NCBI GenBank assembly: GCA_938041435.1
Contig: CALISR010000017.1
Coordinates: 1-24,978 of the forward strand
Source of the DNA: an uncultured Candidatus Saccharibacteria bacterium
GTDB taxonomy: Bacteria > Patescibacteriota > Saccharimonadia > Saccharimonadales > Saccharimonadaceae
Length of the DNA: 24,978 bases
Direction: 5' to 3'
Part shown: positions 14,972 to 23,231 of the stretch, piece after piece
Layout of the letters: every line of letters starts with the position of its first letter
How positions within the stretch are numbered: position 1 is the stretch's first letter
Program-made: the position numbers and the translations under genes
Notes under the pieces: model-generated
Told to the model about the DNA's origin: nothing
Database searches by the model: none
What the model saw: the letters and a program-made list of their open reading frames with translations, nothing else

Positions 14972-17900
14972 TTAGGGTGTCTTGGGCTGCTGCCGCTTGG
15001 CAATATCAATTGACACATCAAGCTGATCCGCACGCTGTACAAGGGTGATTGTATCGCCCATGTCAGTTCTCCAGGTGGTTGAGATACGTATATCCTTTGT
15101 GATGTGTTCAATCTCACCTACATTATCACCATCGACTGGTTCACCCCACGCTGCGCGCCCAGCCTGCGCATAGCAACGATAAAGGCCAAGACAATCCATG
15201 ACGGGTAACTGACTTGCAAAACATATCGTTACCTGAGTGACAGTATCCTTATAACTAGATACTTGCATCGACAGTTCCCCATCATGATACCACCGTACCG
15301 CCTTCATATGGGGCATTATGCTCATTATCCGCCAACCCTGCTGTCGCATCGCGTCATCAAACTGCTCCATGGATAGCGGCCACACCTGGCTCAAAATACG
15401 ATTGACTTGAGCAGCATATTGCTCTGGGGTGGGATATACCTGCATCTTGGCATCGAACTGCTTTTTCATGAGCCAGTATGTGCGAAAATCAGGCGCACCT
15501 TGTGCGTTATGCTGCTGCACCCCAAGACGGGCAAGATCAAAATTGATCATATACGGCTGGCCGCTATCGAGCTGAGCAGTAGCAGGTTGATGACTTGCAG
15601 ACTCAAGCTGTGGCAGTTGCCACGTCCAATTAAGCATGTCGACTGGCGACGTAATGCCGCTTATATCGCGTAAACGTACGACGCAACCATGTGCTGCTGC
15701 ACGTAGTGCTTGGTCGGAAGCGGCTCTTGGCACGTAGCACTCCCAGTCATACTTACCTTTTCTGAATCCAAGTGCGCATAATTGTTGTTGCTCATTATTT
15801 GTTAGTTGAGCAAAGCCAGTTCGTCTTGTACATCCATCAAATGAGATGACTACATGCGCGTCATCAACCACCCCTAGGCCTTTCAAGTGTATGGCAGTCC
15901 GTTGCTTCCAGCTTTCCATTGCATCATCTACCATCGTGGCATACTGCCGCGGCTGCGTGCAAAACGACTGCAGTGTCTGATATAACGCATCCTCAAACGC
16001 CTCCCATGTTGGGTAAACAAAGTCAGCAGTTAGCGATGTGTCGCTTGCGAGCGTTGTATCTAACGCTGGATTATGCCACTCATACCACACAACCTCAAAC
16101 GTTGCATATAAGATAGACTCCGAGAACAGCTGCCTTTTATGATCTGCTTCGGTGGCTGGCCTGATGCCAAGCGTCAGACGCTTATACGATGGCATATCCT
16201 GAGATGGCATAATCCAATGCGCGACATGACGATCTTGTTGTAGCTGTGCCGTGCCCCAGATGCGATTGCCCGCCTCTACATACGTCTGCCATAGTGTATG
16301 GACGTCGTCAGTACTCATACCATCTGGCAACTGGAAGGTAAACGAAAGGGTATATTCCTGAGAGTTATACTCATTTGGCCAATCGATCGCGGCAAGCACA
16401 CCAACCTGGCTTGACTCGGTAATCCGATCATTGCGCCAACCAAATACGTTGCTCACCGCCTCAAAGTTGAGCTGAACTGACGACTTAGTCAATTCATCAA
16501 ACCAGTTCATAACGTTGACAAAACTGCGTGGGGTCATGTAGTCATGGTATTGCGCTTGTGCAACTTGTTGTATATTAAGTGTTATAGAGACACTCTGCTG
16601 CTGTTCTGTTTTATGATGCCACAGCGTGCAAGACTCACGAATAACCTGCTTATCCTTCACGTAATGACGGCACCACGTGATCATATTTTGCCGGGGTGTA
16701 CTGTACGATGAGTCTACTCCACCCCATACAGTCGCGCCATACTCAGTGCAGTAAGCATAGAGCGCCTGCGCCTCAGCAGGTGATAGCCCATCAACGGAAA
16801 AGTTCATCACATTCCGCTTGTCTTCACAAGTAATGCTTCGACGGTGCTGCGCTGGAGATACAAGGTGAATAACGTTATTGACACATCCTGGCTGCGTATC
16901 TATCTCCCAATCAAGCTCCTGTCGAATAGCATCTAATACCTCATGTTTTGTCATGGGCCACGATAGCGACCCGATACCATAAAACCACCCTAACACATCG
17001 CTCTCGAGACGGGATGAGAGGCCATAATCCCTGGGTATTTGCGTGAGATCAAGTGTGGAGAACTTCTCGCTATACTGGCGATAAACCGCTTCATGATCGG
17101 GATGCAGATTGACACTGCGCACACCCGCGTGCAATAAATGATCGTTGGCAATAGAGAGCTGACCAGGATCAATTGCATCCTTTTGCTGCTGCCACCAGAT
17201 ATCCATCTCAATCTCTGGAATTTGTACTGTCCATACCAGTAACCGGCTTGGCGAGTTTATACCTCGGGTATCGCGGAGCCAGATAACGCACCCATGAGCA
17301 GCCGCACGCAGTTGCTCTTTAGTGGCAGCTTGCGGCAATCGACATTCCAAGCAGTACCTCTCAACATCCTCAACAAAACCGCACGCTTGTAGCTGGCTTT
17401 TTTCTGTCTCATACGGAAGGCCACTTATACTAATTACCATCGCCGTTGCGTTGTTAATCCCCTGGCTGGCAAGTGTAATGATATTATTCTTCCACTGGAG
17501 CTCTGTTTCATCGCTATCAAATAGCAACGCGTAGTGACGCGGCTGCTCACTTAACTGACGTAATGTTTTATATAACTCCTCTTCAAAGATGTCCCATGCT
17601 TGGTGAGCCGTGACTGGTGCTGGAGGTACTGCTGGAGGCGGCATAACACCATATGGATTGTTTGTTCGATTATGCTGCTTTGTATCTGTGGCGATGATTG
17701 TGTACAAAACATAACTCGACGGCAGCCCTTGGTCATAATCATCAGGAATTGCAGGTCGCATACCAAGTGTGATGGTCACACCAGTTGGCAACTTCCATTG
17801 CCAGCATAGTGATGAGTCAAATGTTGATTGTTGAGGTATCGCGACGCCCCATACATTAGTTGCTGCTTGATAATATTCGATGAGCAGACCTCGTATCTCA

Positions 17901-18733
17901 TTTTTTCTTGCGTCACCAGGTAAGCGATACTCAAGAATCAGACCACGTACCAGCCGTTTTCCGCCGACTTCATCCTCATTCCCTACCGTGTCTTTAACAA
18001 GGACATTACCGTGCCAATCATCATACGTCGTATCTCTATACCAATGCCATCCCAATGATGATTGAATAGCTTCAAGCTCATATTCAAACAATGGCCATGG
18101 CAATGCCGCGAGCCAGCTCAGTGCTGCCACCCAGCCACGCCCTGTCATGTACGGTGGTGATTGCTGCGTGGAGAGATTCCTCTCAACATACAATGATACC
18201 TTGATGTCCCACTGCTTTGCTTTTGTGTCTACTGGGCTAAAATCAATCGTGCATATTTGCTGTATGATATCAATATCTCTGGCACAAGAAATCTCATCCT
18301 TGATAGGAAAAAATCGCCACTGATATGAAACTGTCTCACGCGGTGCATATTTGCCGTAATCAGTATATTCTTTTGGCTTGCCCCACGCGGCATGGGCCGC
18401 TTGGAGGTATTCATCGTAGGATTTGCGCTGCAACCGTTTATTCTTTGCGTGAGCGACAGTACGCGTGATGCTATAGCGGCTTTCGTCGTCACTACATTGA
18501 ACGATGACTGTGTGCCCAGTAGCATCTTCAAAAACAAGCGAATGTTCTTCATTTCTCTCATCATCCAGCTTTGCCTTCCATCCATACGAGGAGACCAGTG
18601 CCGCTATCTCAGACCAAGCTGATGACCATGGCATAGCTCTGATCGCATCAATCCACTCAATAAGCGCTGTGGGACTCTCCAATGACGCTACTGGAGGCTT
18701 TTCCCGTATTTGCGATGATTGTTTTTTCTTCAT
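14972..18733 (-). CDS. Giant modular protein of A-A-B-A-A-B-A architecture, unknown function
   Basis: This 1253-aa soluble protein has no signal peptide or membrane segment. It is built from repeats. Type A modules (about 22-185, 198-352, 578-725, 732-888, 1103-1246) carry a PW motif, then a GW motif some 15-20 residues on, a central YxxAGxxxWG-type helix and a strand pair near the end. Type B modules (about 380-575 and 908-1098) begin W(D/E)xFEExLYxTL and share RAAAHGCV and LRD(T/I)xGIxSP. A2 and A4 also share TLGxRPA, so A-A-B has been duplicated. AAGGATGATAT before ATG 18733 is a fair ribosome site. The A pattern reminds me of DUF6301 and the B pattern of TY-Chap-like domains of Actinobacteria; both are unverified. 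It ends 24 nt before metG and follows the related 348-aa gene. Confidence 0.82.
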   Translation of the reverse strand: MKKKQSSQIREKPPVASLESPTALIEWIDAIRAMPWSSAWSEIAALVSSYGWKAKLDDERNEEHSLVFEDATGHTVIVQCSDDESRYSITRTVAHAKNKRLQRKSYDEYLQAAHAAWGKPKEYTDYGKYAPRETVSYQWRFFPIKDEISCARDIDIIQQICTIDFSPVDTKAKQWDIKVSLYVERNLSTQQSPPYMTGRGWVAALSWLAALPWPLFEYELEAIQSSLGWHWYRDTTYDDWHGNVLVKDTVGNEDEVGGKRLVRGLILEYRLPGDARKNEIRGLLIEYYQAATNVWGVAIPQQSTFDSSLCWQWKLPTGVTITLGMRPAIPDDYDQGLPSSYVLYTIIATDTKQHNRTNNPYGVMPPPAVPPAPVTAHQAWDIFEEELYKTLRQLSEQPRHYALLFDSDETELQWKNNIITLASQGINNATAMVISISGLPYETEKSQLQACGFVEDVERYCLECRLPQAATKEQLRAAAHGCVIWLRDTRGINSPSRLLVWTVQIPEIEMDIWWQQQKDAIDPGQLSIANDHLLHAGVRSVNLHPDHEAVYRQYSEKFSTLDLTQIPRDYGLSSRLESDVLGWFYGIGSLSWPMTKHEVLDAIRQELDWEIDTQPGCVNNVIHLVSPAQHRRSITCEDKRNVMNFSVDGLSPAEAQALYAYCTEYGATVWGGVDSSYSTPRQNMITWCRHYVKDKQVIRESCTLWHHKTEQQQSVSITLNIQQVAQAQYHDYMTPRSFVNVMNWFDELTKSSVQLNFEAVSNVFGWRNDRITESSQVGVLAAIDWPNEYNSQEYTLSFTFQLPDGMSTDDVHTLWQTYVEAGNRIWGTAQLQQDRHVAHWIMPSQDMPSYKRLTLGIRPATEADHKRQLFSESILYATFEVVWYEWHNPALDTTLASDTSLTADFVYPTWEAFEDALYQTLQSFCTQPRQYATMVDDAMESWKQRTAIHLKGLGVVDDAHVVISFDGCTRRTGFAQLTNNEQQQLCALGFRKGKYDWECYVPRAASDQALRAAAHGCVVRLRDISGITSPVDMLNWTWQLPQLESASHQPATAQLDSGQPYMINFDLARLGVQQHNAQGAPDFRTYWLMKKQFDAKMQVYPTPEQYAAQVNRILSQVWPLSMEQFDDAMRQQGWRIMSIMPHMKAVRWYHDGELSMQVSSYKDTVTQVTICFASQLPVMDCLGLYRCYAQAGRAAWGEPVDGDNVGEIEHITKDIRISTTWRTDMGDTITLVQRADQLDVSIDIAKRQQPKTP
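14996..15427 (-). repeat. Terminal A module shared with the neighbouring gene
   Basis: Residues about 1103-1246 match the C-terminal A module of the 348-aa protein at protein level (YAQAGRAAWGEP against YAQAGREAWGEP; GDTITLVQ against DDTITLMQ) and visibly at DNA level. Confidence 0.75.
15440..17002 (-). repeat. Second A-A-B repeat unit in the modular protein
   Basis: This encodes residues about 578-1098. It contains TLGIRPATEAD and LRAAAHGCVVRLRDISGITS, the counterparts of elements in the first unit. Divergence is strong, so the duplication is old. Confidence 0.65.
17009..18670 (-). repeat. First A-A-B repeat unit in the modular protein
   Basis: This encodes residues about 22-575. Its second A module (SSYVLYTI after TLGMRPA) and B module (LRAAAHGCVIWLRDTRGINS) line up with those of the second unit. 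Boundaries are approximate and read by eye. Confidence 0.65.
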
Positions 18734-18822
18734 ATATCATCCTTGTACTACTGTCTATATCTCATGAGGTGCCTTATACTATATCACTTTTGGTTCTATC
18801 GCACGAGTATCATGGATACACC

Positions 18823-19869
18823 CTACGGCCGAGTAGCAACAGTAATCAGCACATAGAGCTTATCCGTGCTCTGCATCAGGGTGATGGTATCGTCCTGGTC
18901 GGTCATCCAGACGGTTGAGATAGCAAGACCTTCTGCGGCATGCTCGGCTTCGTCCACCTCGTCGCCTGGCTCGCCCCAGGCTTCCCTCCCAGCCTGCGCG
19001 TATTGGCGATAGAGATCAAGACAGGCTGCCGTGGGTGAACCATTAGCAAACCATGCCACTACCATAGATACAGTGCTGCCCTCGCCAGACACCATAACCC
19101 GCAGTGGCCCATCATAATACCACCAGGTATTCTCCTCTTGCTTCATGAGCTGCCAGCCCTGGCTCTGCATTGTGGTATCAAGCTGCTGCAAAGACAAAGG
19201 CCATGGCTGGTGCAGGATGCGATCAATCCAGGCGGTGAATTGCTCTGGAGAGAAGTATGTCTCCTCATGTAGCTCACTCTCCAGGCGCGGTAATGGATCA
19301 GGGCCAGGATAGGGACGAATCGTACGCGGGCGACGGGCACCATCGGGCGGTGCACCAGTTTGCTCGCTGACAAGGACAAACATGATTGTCTTGTCTTCCT
19401 CATTGAGACTAATACTAACGTGCTCCCGCGAAGCTGGTGTTTGTGGGGCAAAACTCTTCCACACCGTACCAGTGAGCTGACCTGTGCGTTGTACGTCGGT
19501 CGGCCAACCCCAGGCCGCCGTGCCAGCTGCGCAGTATTCATCGTAGAGTGTGCGGCACGCGTCTGCTGGTAATTGGTGAATTACATCGATGACTGGGCTA
19601 CTCGCCACCGACGTTACAACGTCATTTTCTATTGTAGCAAGCAGTGGCATGTGACCATCGTAGTGCATGCACTGTTCATGCCCCGTCTGTGGCTCTTGCT
19701 CACGTGGCTTGACGAGCTGCCAACCAAATTCTTGGACGAGATTATCGTACACCTCATACGTCATTGGCCAGGGGAGTTTGCGGAGTGCATTAATGAGCGA
19801 GACAAGACGTGCGCCGTCAATGGGCGTGGGCTTGTCAGATGACTGAGCTGATGATTGGTTTGCCTGCAT
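18823..19869 (-). CDS. Two-module (A-A) paralogue of the giant modular protein
   Basis: This is a 348-aa soluble protein with a Ser/Gln-rich start and two type A modules (about 17-170 and 200-347) joined by a Pro/Arg-rich linker (about 172-196). Each module has PWP, a GW about 16 residues later, and a helix ending in AWG (YCAAGTAAWGWP and YAQAGREAWGEP). The second module is much closer to the last module of the 1253-aa protein than to its own first module, so the two genes exchanged or duplicated their 3' ends. GAGG lies 4 nt before ATG 19869. It precedes the giant gene by 89 nt on the same strand, so they are probably co-transcribed, and it diverges from the HTH gene at 20012. Function unknown. 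Confidence 0.8.
   Translation of the reverse strand: MQANQSSAQSSDKPTPIDGARLVSLINALRKLPWPMTYEVYDNLVQEFGWQLVKPREQEPQTGHEQCMHYDGHMPLLATIENDVVTSVASSPVIDVIHQLPADACRTLYDEYCAAGTAAWGWPTDVQRTGQLTGTVWKSFAPQTPASREHVSISLNEEDKTIMFVLVSEQTGAPPDGARRPRTIRPYPGPDPLPRLESELHEETYFSPEQFTAWIDRILHQPWPLSLQQLDTTMQSQGWQLMKQEENTWWYYDGPLRVMVSGEGSTVSMVVAWFANGSPTAACLDLYRQYAQAGREAWGEPGDEVDEAEHAAEGLAISTVWMTDQDDTITLMQSTDKLYVLITVATRP
18829..19272 (-). repeat. Terminal A module copy in the 348-aa protein
   Basis: This encodes residues about 200-347, the counterpart of 14996-15427. Both end with a (T/A)ISTxW - DTITL - D(K/Q)L pattern at the C-terminus of their protein. Confidence 0.75.
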
Positions 19870-19968
19870 AGTACCTCGTATTTTTGCTTATGGTATGTCT
19901 CTTTGGAAAATAAGAGTACTCGTATCGTACCACGTTTTGGTATAGCGTGCTACCGCTCAGTCATATTA

Positions 19969-19998
19969 TTGACAAAGCTGCAATCTATCGTGTACAAT
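19969..19998 (+). promoter_or_regulatory. Promoter TTGACA-18-TACAAT for the 20012 gene
   Basis: TTGACA (19969-19974) and TACAAT (19993-19998) are 18 bp apart, the same hexamers and spacing as the promoter at 4284. The RNA would start near 20005, which leaves a 7-nt leader. It lies in a 142-bp divergent region that must also drive the 348-aa gene. Confidence 0.75.
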
Positions 19999-20011
19999 AC
20001 ACCATTCTGCT

Positions 20012-21157
20012 ATGGAACATCGCCCATCATCCCACCCTTCCGAGCACTCGCCAGACAATGAGCGGGCGGCGCAGCTGGAGAAAGACCGCCAGTATCTGTT
20101 ATTTTTGCTTGCAAATGACCTTGGCTATGACACGCGTGATGTATCTATCTCTTCTGAGCATAGCGACACAGAAGCATCAGTCAACCCCGCTCACTACATG
20201 ATAACAATACCGCCACGTCAGGAGTACCAGCAACCAGGCCGAACAGTGGCTATCTACCCTGATATCACGCTTGTGTTCGATACGCACGCGACGCAGCAAT
20301 GTCGTCCTGAACAGCATGAGTCGCTTGAGAGCTGCACAAAGGAGGAATTACTCGCTCTCATCAAGCAAGACGCAGCCTGCGGCCTAGAGCTCCCTCATGG
20401 CCAGCGCTTTACGGCGAGCATGGTGGATGCACTCACTCATCCGATTGCCGATGCCCGGGCGCGCATCACTGAGGCTAAGGAGATGGAGCAGCAGCACCAT
20501 ACGGCTCGAACCCGGCGCTCACTTGGCAAAGTAACTATCCACCGCGCTGCCGGAGAGCTTAGGGTTGCACCACTGACTGTCGAGAAAGCTCTGGATGATC
20601 CTGTCATTCGTAAAAAACTTGGCAAAATTGCTACCACCCAGCGTGGTACAGAATTGCAGCATCTCCTCACGCCACGCCAAGTAGCGACCCTCGCCGAGCA
20701 CCTTCAGTCTACCCCACCACCAGAGGGATATCGCACGCTTAACGGCGTTGCCAAGAAGCTTGGCATTGGCGGCAATACAGTGCGGCGTATCATTGATGAG
20801 CTTAACGGTGCTGGCGCTAATATCCACGGTGAGGAGTACCACAAAGCGACTGGGCTATTATACCGCTACTACTCGCCCACCGACCAGCGAGATATCGAGA
20901 ACTGGGCGCGCGAAAAAGGGCTCTTTACTCCTGCACCAGCGGGATATCTGCTCTGCACGACTGTTGCCAAGCGGCTCCATGTGACGCACGCGACAATTAA
21001 TCACGCTGTTAAGACCCTCGGTATAACACTCGAACAATATCGTGCGCGGCGTCAAAACGGCCAGCCATCTCACAAGCGAGGCTACCACCTCTCGCCTCGG
21101 CAAGCCGAGCAAGTGGCGGCTTACCTGGGGCGATCACTTGGTGTAACGGTTCGCTAA
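20012..21157 (+). CDS. Putative DNA-binding protein with three HTH-like modules
   Basis: This is a 381-aa protein. Residues about 20-160 form an unknown domain (LLFLLANDLGYDTRD, RTVAIYPDITLVFDT). Three similar modules of about 62 residues follow, at about 171-232, 239-303 and 311-372. Each opens with a helix-turn-helix-like segment (VAKKLGIGGNTVRRIIDEL; VAKRLHVTHATINHAVKTL) and closes with a hydrophobic (L/Y)(T/S)PxQ helix such as LLTPRQVATLAEHL. This looks like tandem winged-helix or MerR-like DNA binding. A transcription factor or chromosome-binding role is likely by fold type, but no target is known. ATG 20012 is 14 nt after the -10 box with no Shine-Dalgarno site. A shorter paralogue follows at 21206. 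It diverges from the modular-protein genes, so it may control them. Confidence 0.78.
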   Translation: MEHRPSSHPSEHSPDNERAAQLEKDRQYLLFLLANDLGYDTRDVSISSEHSDTEASVNPAHYMITIPPRQEYQQPGRTVAIYPDITLVFDTHATQQCRPEQHESLESCTKEELLALIKQDAACGLELPHGQRFTASMVDALTHPIADARARITEAKEMEQQHHTARTRRSLGKVTIHRAAGELRVAPLTVEKALDDPVIRKKLGKIATTQRGTELQHLLTPRQVATLAEHLQSTPPPEGYRTLNGVAKKLGIGGNTVRRIIDELNGAGANIHGEEYHKATGLLYRYYSPTDQRDIENWAREKGLFTPAPAGYLLCTTVAKRLHVTHATINHAVKTLGITLEQYRARRQNGQPSHKRGYHLSPRQAEQVAAYLGRSLGVTVR

Positions 21158-21190
21158 ACACTTAGGTTCGACACACACTCCCACTACCTA

Positions 21191-21199
21191 TGCTATAGT
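21191..21199 (+). promoter_or_regulatory. Extended -10 (TGCTATAGT) of the second HTH gene
   Basis: TGCTATAGT ends at 21199, immediately before ATG 21200. The predicted RNA start is exactly 21206, the A of the next in-frame ATG, which argues for a leaderless start at 21206. Confidence 0.55.
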
Positions 21200-21205
21200 A
21201 TGGTA

Positions 21206-22231
21206 ATGCGTATGGAAAAACCCCAGCAATCAGCACAATCACCCGAGGCATTTGACAGTCATACTGCTCAAGTAGAAAAGCTCAACGACTTGCACAAACT
21301 TCTACGCTTTTTGCTTGAGAATGATCTCGGCCTTTCTACTCACGACCCGGCGCAGGCATATATGTCACAACATATTCAAGAAACATCCGCATCGCAGCAA
21401 CTCCTTCGCTTTATTGCAACCATCCAACCACATGACACCCAGCCTGCTCGCACCGTTATCACTTATCCAGATGTTGCTTTTGTTTTTGATACTCCAGCTG
21501 TAGAACAAGCCGCGCAGGCTCAGGGCAATAGCTATCAACCATTGCACGAGTATAGAAAACACGATCTTGCTGAGCTTGTGCAAGATGAGACGTGTGGTGT
21601 TGCCCTATCGACCGATCATCATTTTGCCTGGTATATGTATGATGCACTCACGAACCCACTTGCTGATGTGCATCAGCGTATCGCTGCCGACCAGACGAAC
21701 AACAACTGGCTCCATGGCGTCTATCATCATGGCCCAGAGCCACTTATATCTGTTGGCCAGGCTTCTCGCCACCTTGATATAACACCGTATGCGGTTGAGA
21801 AAGCGTTGAGGAACCCTCAAGTTATCCAGAGGATTGGTGAGATCATTGTCGCTCCACGCGGCAAATCGATGCGCCCATTCATCACACCCAAACAACTTCT
21901 GAGCCTCCAAGAGCATTTTCGTCCCCACAACGCCGATACTCATACACTCCTCCCTCCACAGGAAGAAGAAATGACCTGCCCGCAACTCGCCAGAGCACTT
22001 GGTGTACACGACATGACAGTGCGACGAGCTATTGCCGCCCTTAATCAAGAAAAATCCGAAGGCGAGGACAGTCTGACTGGCACAACACGCAAAGAGCAAG
22101 GTCGACGCCCAACTGTATATTATTCATCTGAGCAGCAGGCACGTATCCTCACTAAGCTCCGAGAGAAAGGCTATTCTGTGCCGGCAAAGCTACGTGATAA
22201 GCTGGGCGAAGACCTCACGCATAAAAATTAA
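21206..22231 (+). CDS. Paralogue of the upstream HTH protein, two HTH-like modules
   Basis: This is a 341-aa protein if it starts at ATG 21206. ATG 21200 would lie before the predicted RNA start, and 21212 is also possible. The N-terminal domain matches the 20012 protein: LLRFLLENDLGLSTHD, RTVITYPDVAFVFDT and YDALTNPLADVHQRIA against YDTRD, RTVAIYPD and VDALTHPIADARARI. Two HTH-like modules follow at about 179-240 (ASRHLDITPYAVEKAL) and 256-320 (LARALGVHDMTVRRAIAAL); the third of the paralogue is absent. The basic C-terminal part (about 294-301) fits nucleic-acid contact. Tandem duplication followed by module loss or gain is the simplest origin. Probably a DNA-binding regulator; target unknown. 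Confidence 0.78.
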   Translation: MRMEKPQQSAQSPEAFDSHTAQVEKLNDLHKLLRFLLENDLGLSTHDPAQAYMSQHIQETSASQQLLRFIATIQPHDTQPARTVITYPDVAFVFDTPAVEQAAQAQGNSYQPLHEYRKHDLAELVQDETCGVALSTDHHFAWYMYDALTNPLADVHQRIAADQTNNNWLHGVYHHGPEPLISVGQASRHLDITPYAVEKALRNPQVIQRIGEIIVAPRGKSMRPFITPKQLLSLQEHFRPHNADTHTLLPPQEEEMTCPQLARALGVHDMTVRRAIAALNQEKSEGEDSLTGTTRKEQGRRPTVYYSSEQQARILTKLREKGYSVPAKLRDKLGEDLTHKN

Positions 22232-22234
22232 AGA

Positions 22235-22243
22235 TGCTACAAT
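22235..22243 (+). promoter_or_regulatory. Extended -10 (TGCTACAAT) before a small ORF
   Basis: TGCTACAAT has the same form as the boxes before alaS, metG and the second HTH gene. The predicted RNA start is about 22250, 4 nt before ATG 22254. Confidence 0.4.
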
Positions 22244-22253
22244 AATAGCTATT

Positions 22254-22388
22254 ATGACTGTACGACTCCGCGCGACACAAATGCAACCCAGAAATATCCC
22301 AGAACCAACAGCCGTCTCTCATACATCAACACTGCTGGATTTATATGCAACATTAAAGCAGCTAAGAAATCGGCCAGGATATCACTAG
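22254..22388 (+). CDS. Possible 44-aa small protein
   Basis: This short frame begins MTVRLRATQMQPRNIPEPTA and ends in a helical LLDLYATLKQLRN segment. It is basic overall with no membrane segment. It is supported only by the extended -10 box just upstream, placed as for the leaderless genes of this genome, and by being the sole ORF in the gap after the second HTH gene. It could instead be a remnant of a third HTH paralogue or a chance frame. Confidence 0.35.
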   Translation: MTVRLRATQMQPRNIPEPTAVSHTSTLLDLYATLKQLRNRPGYH

Positions 22389-22409
22389 CCTGTTGCTCCT
22401 TCTATTTAC

Positions 22410-23072
22410 TTATTGCTGCAGTTTTTGCTTATAGTAAAAGGCGTTTGCCTCGATCTCTTCCACTGTGTCTGGGAATTGCTGCCCAAGTTGGGTGCGACTA
22501 AGTTTTAGTACAGCGTCTTGTGGGCTGAGCTCAGATGCAGCCAGAGCTTGGCGCACATATTCGCGAATATGCCAATACTGCTGGCCATCCTTGATAAGCT
22601 GCTCCCTTGGTGCACTGAGTGCACCAACCATCATGCCTGTGGCAGTGTGGCTTGCTTTTTTGAATATGGTGATGCCGACGGCAACAATCAGCAGCCACAG
22701 CCCAATAAGCAATACGATAGCGCTCTGCTTGGGGTTGCATATTGCCACCAGCACAAGCGCAGCAGTTACGCCAACGGCGATTTTATGCCGCCGCACGAAG
22801 CTCTTCCGCTCCCCTGGCTGCTGCGCGGCCTTCGCATTGGAATCGAGCTCAGTAGGAAAGGGATATGATATCTCACTCAGCGCGCTACGTGCAATAATGT
22901 GCGAAATATCGTCGCGGACAATTGGGTCAAAATGCTCTATGCGATAGTCATCCTGCAGTTTCTTAGTCGATCCATCAATAATATCAACTGCCATAGCAAC
23001 ACCGGTCTGAGCCGCCATATCTCCCAGCGTTACACCAGCTCCAATGCCAAACGAATTTTTGAACCATCCCAT
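22410..23072 (-). CDS. Hypothetical membrane protein with a central two-helix hairpin
   Basis: This 220-aa protein starts at ATG 23072, chosen because AAGGAG sits exactly 7 nt upstream; the ATG at 23078 is only 1 nt from it. The start is Gly-rich (MGWFKNSFGIGAGVTLGDMA). Residues 30-90 are charged. Two membrane helices at about 97-112 and 117-137 are split by a short NPKQ turn, and the C-terminal about 80 residues are helical and charged. Both ends should face the cytoplasm. No family was recognised. It converges with the small ORF at 22254 and sits alone between the HTH genes and pgeF. A TATAAT box at 23149-23154 could be its -10, which would give a leader of about 70 nt. Confidence 0.72.
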   Translation of the reverse strand: MGWFKNSFGIGAGVTLGDMAAQTGVAMAVDIIDGSTKKLQDDYRIEHFDPIVRDDISHIIARSALSEISYPFPTELDSNAKAAQQPGERKSFVRRHKIAVGVTAALVLVAICNPKQSAIVLLIGLWLLIVAVGITIFKKASHTATGMMVGALSAPREQLIKDGQQYWHIREYVRQALAASELSPQDAVLKLSRTQLGQQFPDTVEEIEANAFYYKQKLQQ

Positions 23073-23231
23073 AGTCATACTCCTTCTCTCGCATCCACCC
23101 ACGGTCGATTGATGGGCAAACTTTTCTTATCACAGAATAGCTGATGTAATTATATATTGCAAGGTATATGGGAGTAGCCGACGCAATTACACCGCGGAGG
23201 AGCTTGACGTTCGGCTATCTGCAGATTGCCG

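Noticed and set aside
14972..19869. Assembly artefact as the source of the repeats
   Set aside because: The module copies are strongly diverged at DNA level and all frames are intact, so a mis-assembly duplication is unlikely.
19914..19956. GAGTACTC palindrome and the GGTATAGCGTGCTACC near-palindrome in the divergent promoter region
   Set aside because: They are short and imperfect; they could be operators for the HTH proteins, but nothing beyond position supports it.
23175..23217. TAGCCGA / TCGGCTA inverted repeat downstream of pgeF
   Set aside because: The 7-bp stem has a loop of about 29 nt and no T-run on the minus strand, which is too weak to call a terminator.
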